A DNA stretch of 64,000 nt from JAGVIE01 sp964520905 (lineage in GTDB: Bacteria; Bacteroidota; Ignavibacteria; UBA10030; SZUA-254), in contig CAZFQL010000005.1 in NCBI GenBank assembly GCA_964520905.1, forward strand, positions 124,001-188,000, given 5' to 3'. Positions 62,899 to 64,000 of the stretch are shown piece after piece. A program made the translations under genes and the position numbers. The notes under the pieces are model-generated. The model saw only the letters and a list, made by a program, of their open reading frames with translations, searched no databases and had not been told where the DNA came from. Numbering within the stretch: the stretch's first letter is position 1; every line of letters begins with the position of its first letter.

Positions 62899-64000
62899 AT
62901 GAACAGAATTTATGATATTGAGCCATTGCCTAATGAACTGCCAAGCTCATTTGCGGACCGGCTTGGAGTTCTATATTCTTCTCAAGCATCAGAGATGCAC
63001 AGGAAAAGGTATGGACAGTTCTTTACGCCGGTTGAAATTGCCCGCTTTATGTCGAGCTTAGCCGACTGCCGGAAAGCGAGGGTCAGGGTCCTGGATCCCG
63101 GGTGCGGCACAGGCGTTCTTTCTTGCGCATTAGCGGAAGCGATGCTTGTAACAACCAACAACTTGTCGGAGATTGAACTTGTTGCCTACGAGACGGATGA
63201 GCAGCTAATTTCACTATCTCAAAAGTCATTTTCTTACCTAAAGAGTTGGTTGGGACAGCAAGGTGTAAAACTTGATTTCAATCTTGTAGTTTCCGACTTT
63301 ATTCTCTCCAATTCGGACACATTGGAGAACCAAGATCGGGATGTGGAGTATTTTGATCTGGTTATCTCTAACCCCCCATACTTTAAACTTCCAAAGACAG
63401 ATGGCAGGGTGAAAGCAGCCAATTCTATTGTGCACGGTCAGCCAAATATTTATGCAATTTTTCTTTTCACGGCAACTACGCTTCTTGAGCAAGATGGTCA
63501 ACTGATTTTTATAACACCCCGGAGCTTTGCATCCGGTTATTACTTCAGGCTTTTCCGAGACAAGTTCTTTTCATTAGTTCAATTAGACACTGTCCATCTA
63601 TTTGATTCACGGAAGGAGGCGTTCCAGAGGGATGAAGTTCTTCAGGAAAATGTTATTATCTCTGCACGGCGCATTAAGTCCAACGGCAAACGTACGAAGA
63701 TCAAAGTCTCTCTATCGCACGGGATTAAAGACTTGAATCAGAGACAAACGAGAGTGTTCTACCTTGACGAGTTGCTTGATACTAACTCCTATCAGAGGAT
63801 TCTCCATTTACCTGCCTCAGACGCTGAAGCAAAAGCTGTTCATCTTTTCAAATCCTGGCAAGGAAGTTTGAACGCCTATAATATTCAGATCTCTACGGGT
63901 CCGGTTGTCTCGTTCAGAGCCAAGAGATTCATTCGCTCTCAGGTAAAGGATGAACTTTCGTTAGTACCGCTCTATTGGTTACACAACGCCTCCAAGATGA
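62899..64000 (+). CDS. Adenine-specific DNA methylase of the Eco57I/PstI type, N-terminal part
   Basis: The frame starts at ATG 62899 (an in-frame TAA lies just upstream) and runs off the window after 367 codons. Visible motifs: YGQFFTP (residues 38-44), the SAM-binding DPGCGTG (66-72) and the catalytic SNPPY (157-161), then KLPKTDGRVKAANSIVHGQPNIYAIFLF. This is an N6-adenine or N4-cytosine gamma-class methylase of a restriction-modification system (M.BsuBI/PstI-like). The partner endonuclease should lie just past the window end. Confidence 0.88.
   Translation, partial: MNRIYDIEPLPNELPSSFADRLGVLYSSQASEMHRKRYGQFFTPVEIARFMSSLADCRKARVRVLDPGCGTGVLSCALAEAMLVTTNNLSEIELVAYETDEQLISLSQKSFSYLKSWLGQQGVKLDFNLVVSDFILSNSDTLENQDRDVEYFDLVISNPPYFKLPKTDGRVKAANSIVHGQPNIYAIFLFTATTLLEQDGQLIFITPRSFASGYYFRLFRDKFFSLVQLDTVHLFDSRKEAFQRDEVLQENVIISARRIKSNGKRTKIKVSLSHGIKDLNQRQTRVFYLDELLDTNSYQRILHLPASDAEAKAVHLFKSWQGSLNAYNIQISTGPVVSFRAKRFIRSQVKDELSLVPLYWLHNASKM

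Overview
The window is a dense, mostly plus-strand bacterial chromosome segment. It best fits the Bacteroidota/Chlorobiota/Ignavibacteria assemblage. The evidence is a DUF4835 (PorD-type) protein, PorV/PorQ-like and helix-hairpin-helix-class outer-membrane beta-barrels, many secreted proteins of unknown function, and AT-rich intergenic DNA. Two unusually good TTGACA-N17-TATATT promoters argue against a typical Bacteroidetes transcription signal and lean toward the Ignavibacteria side. The taxon is inferred from gene content, not from a marker gene.

Layout. 1-3.1 kb: a DUF6544 gene cut by the window edge, a methyltransferase and a membrane-fused spermidine-synthase-like protein. 3.2-10.4 kb: a TatD/radical-SAM fusion, a secreted HEAT-repeat cyclophilin, a PorD-type protein and two outer-membrane proteins. 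10.6-18 kb: mnmA, a TonB-C-like protein, a membrane glycosyltransferase, an acyl-CoA carboxylase beta subunit and a four-LysM MltD-like transglycosylase. 18.0-18.5 kb: an intact tRNA-Ser(CGA) preceded by decayed tRNA-Ser copies, one interrupted by palindromes, one insertion splitting the anticodon. 18.6-26.3 kb: DUF364, a beta-propeller/transglutaminase lipoprotein, a sugar-nucleotide cluster (aminotransferase, Ugd, UXS), DUF2279 and MntP. 26.4-30.6 kb: a redox/pterin block with MsrA, three different peroxiredoxins, then a eukaryote-like 6-pyruvoyl-tetrahydropterin synthase, GTP cyclohydrolase I and an SDR. The last four genes are abutting or overlapping, and the last three look like a tetrahydrobiopterin pathway.

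30.6-33.8 kb is the most accessory-looking stretch: a mobile mystery A/B (XRE regulator plus Fic) pair, an attC-like palindrome and two orphan membrane or outer-membrane genes. 33.8-45.6 kb: an HD hydrolase, two MITE-like elements of one family, beta-barrels, hisC, a giant outer-membrane protein, ogt, a PcrA-type helicase and a YihY/BrkB protein. 45.9-50.1 kb: three pilin-like membrane proteins without classical prepilin signals and a GspE/PilB ATPase. 50.2-54.3 kb: DUF2007, an amino-acid permease, ferritin, DUF6249 and an ECF sigma/anti-sigma pair.

54.6-61.9 kb looks like one transport-and-sensing unit: a DUF485 small subunit, an ActP-like sodium/solute symporter, an outer-membrane porin-like protein, a metallophosphoesterase and a 971-residue Cache-PAS-PAS-CBS-DUF294 fusion. 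The window closes with a 36-residue membrane protein, a small anchored protein and the start of an Eco57I-type adenine DNA methylase that runs off the end. No rRNA, CRISPR array, complete insertion sequence or prophage was seen.
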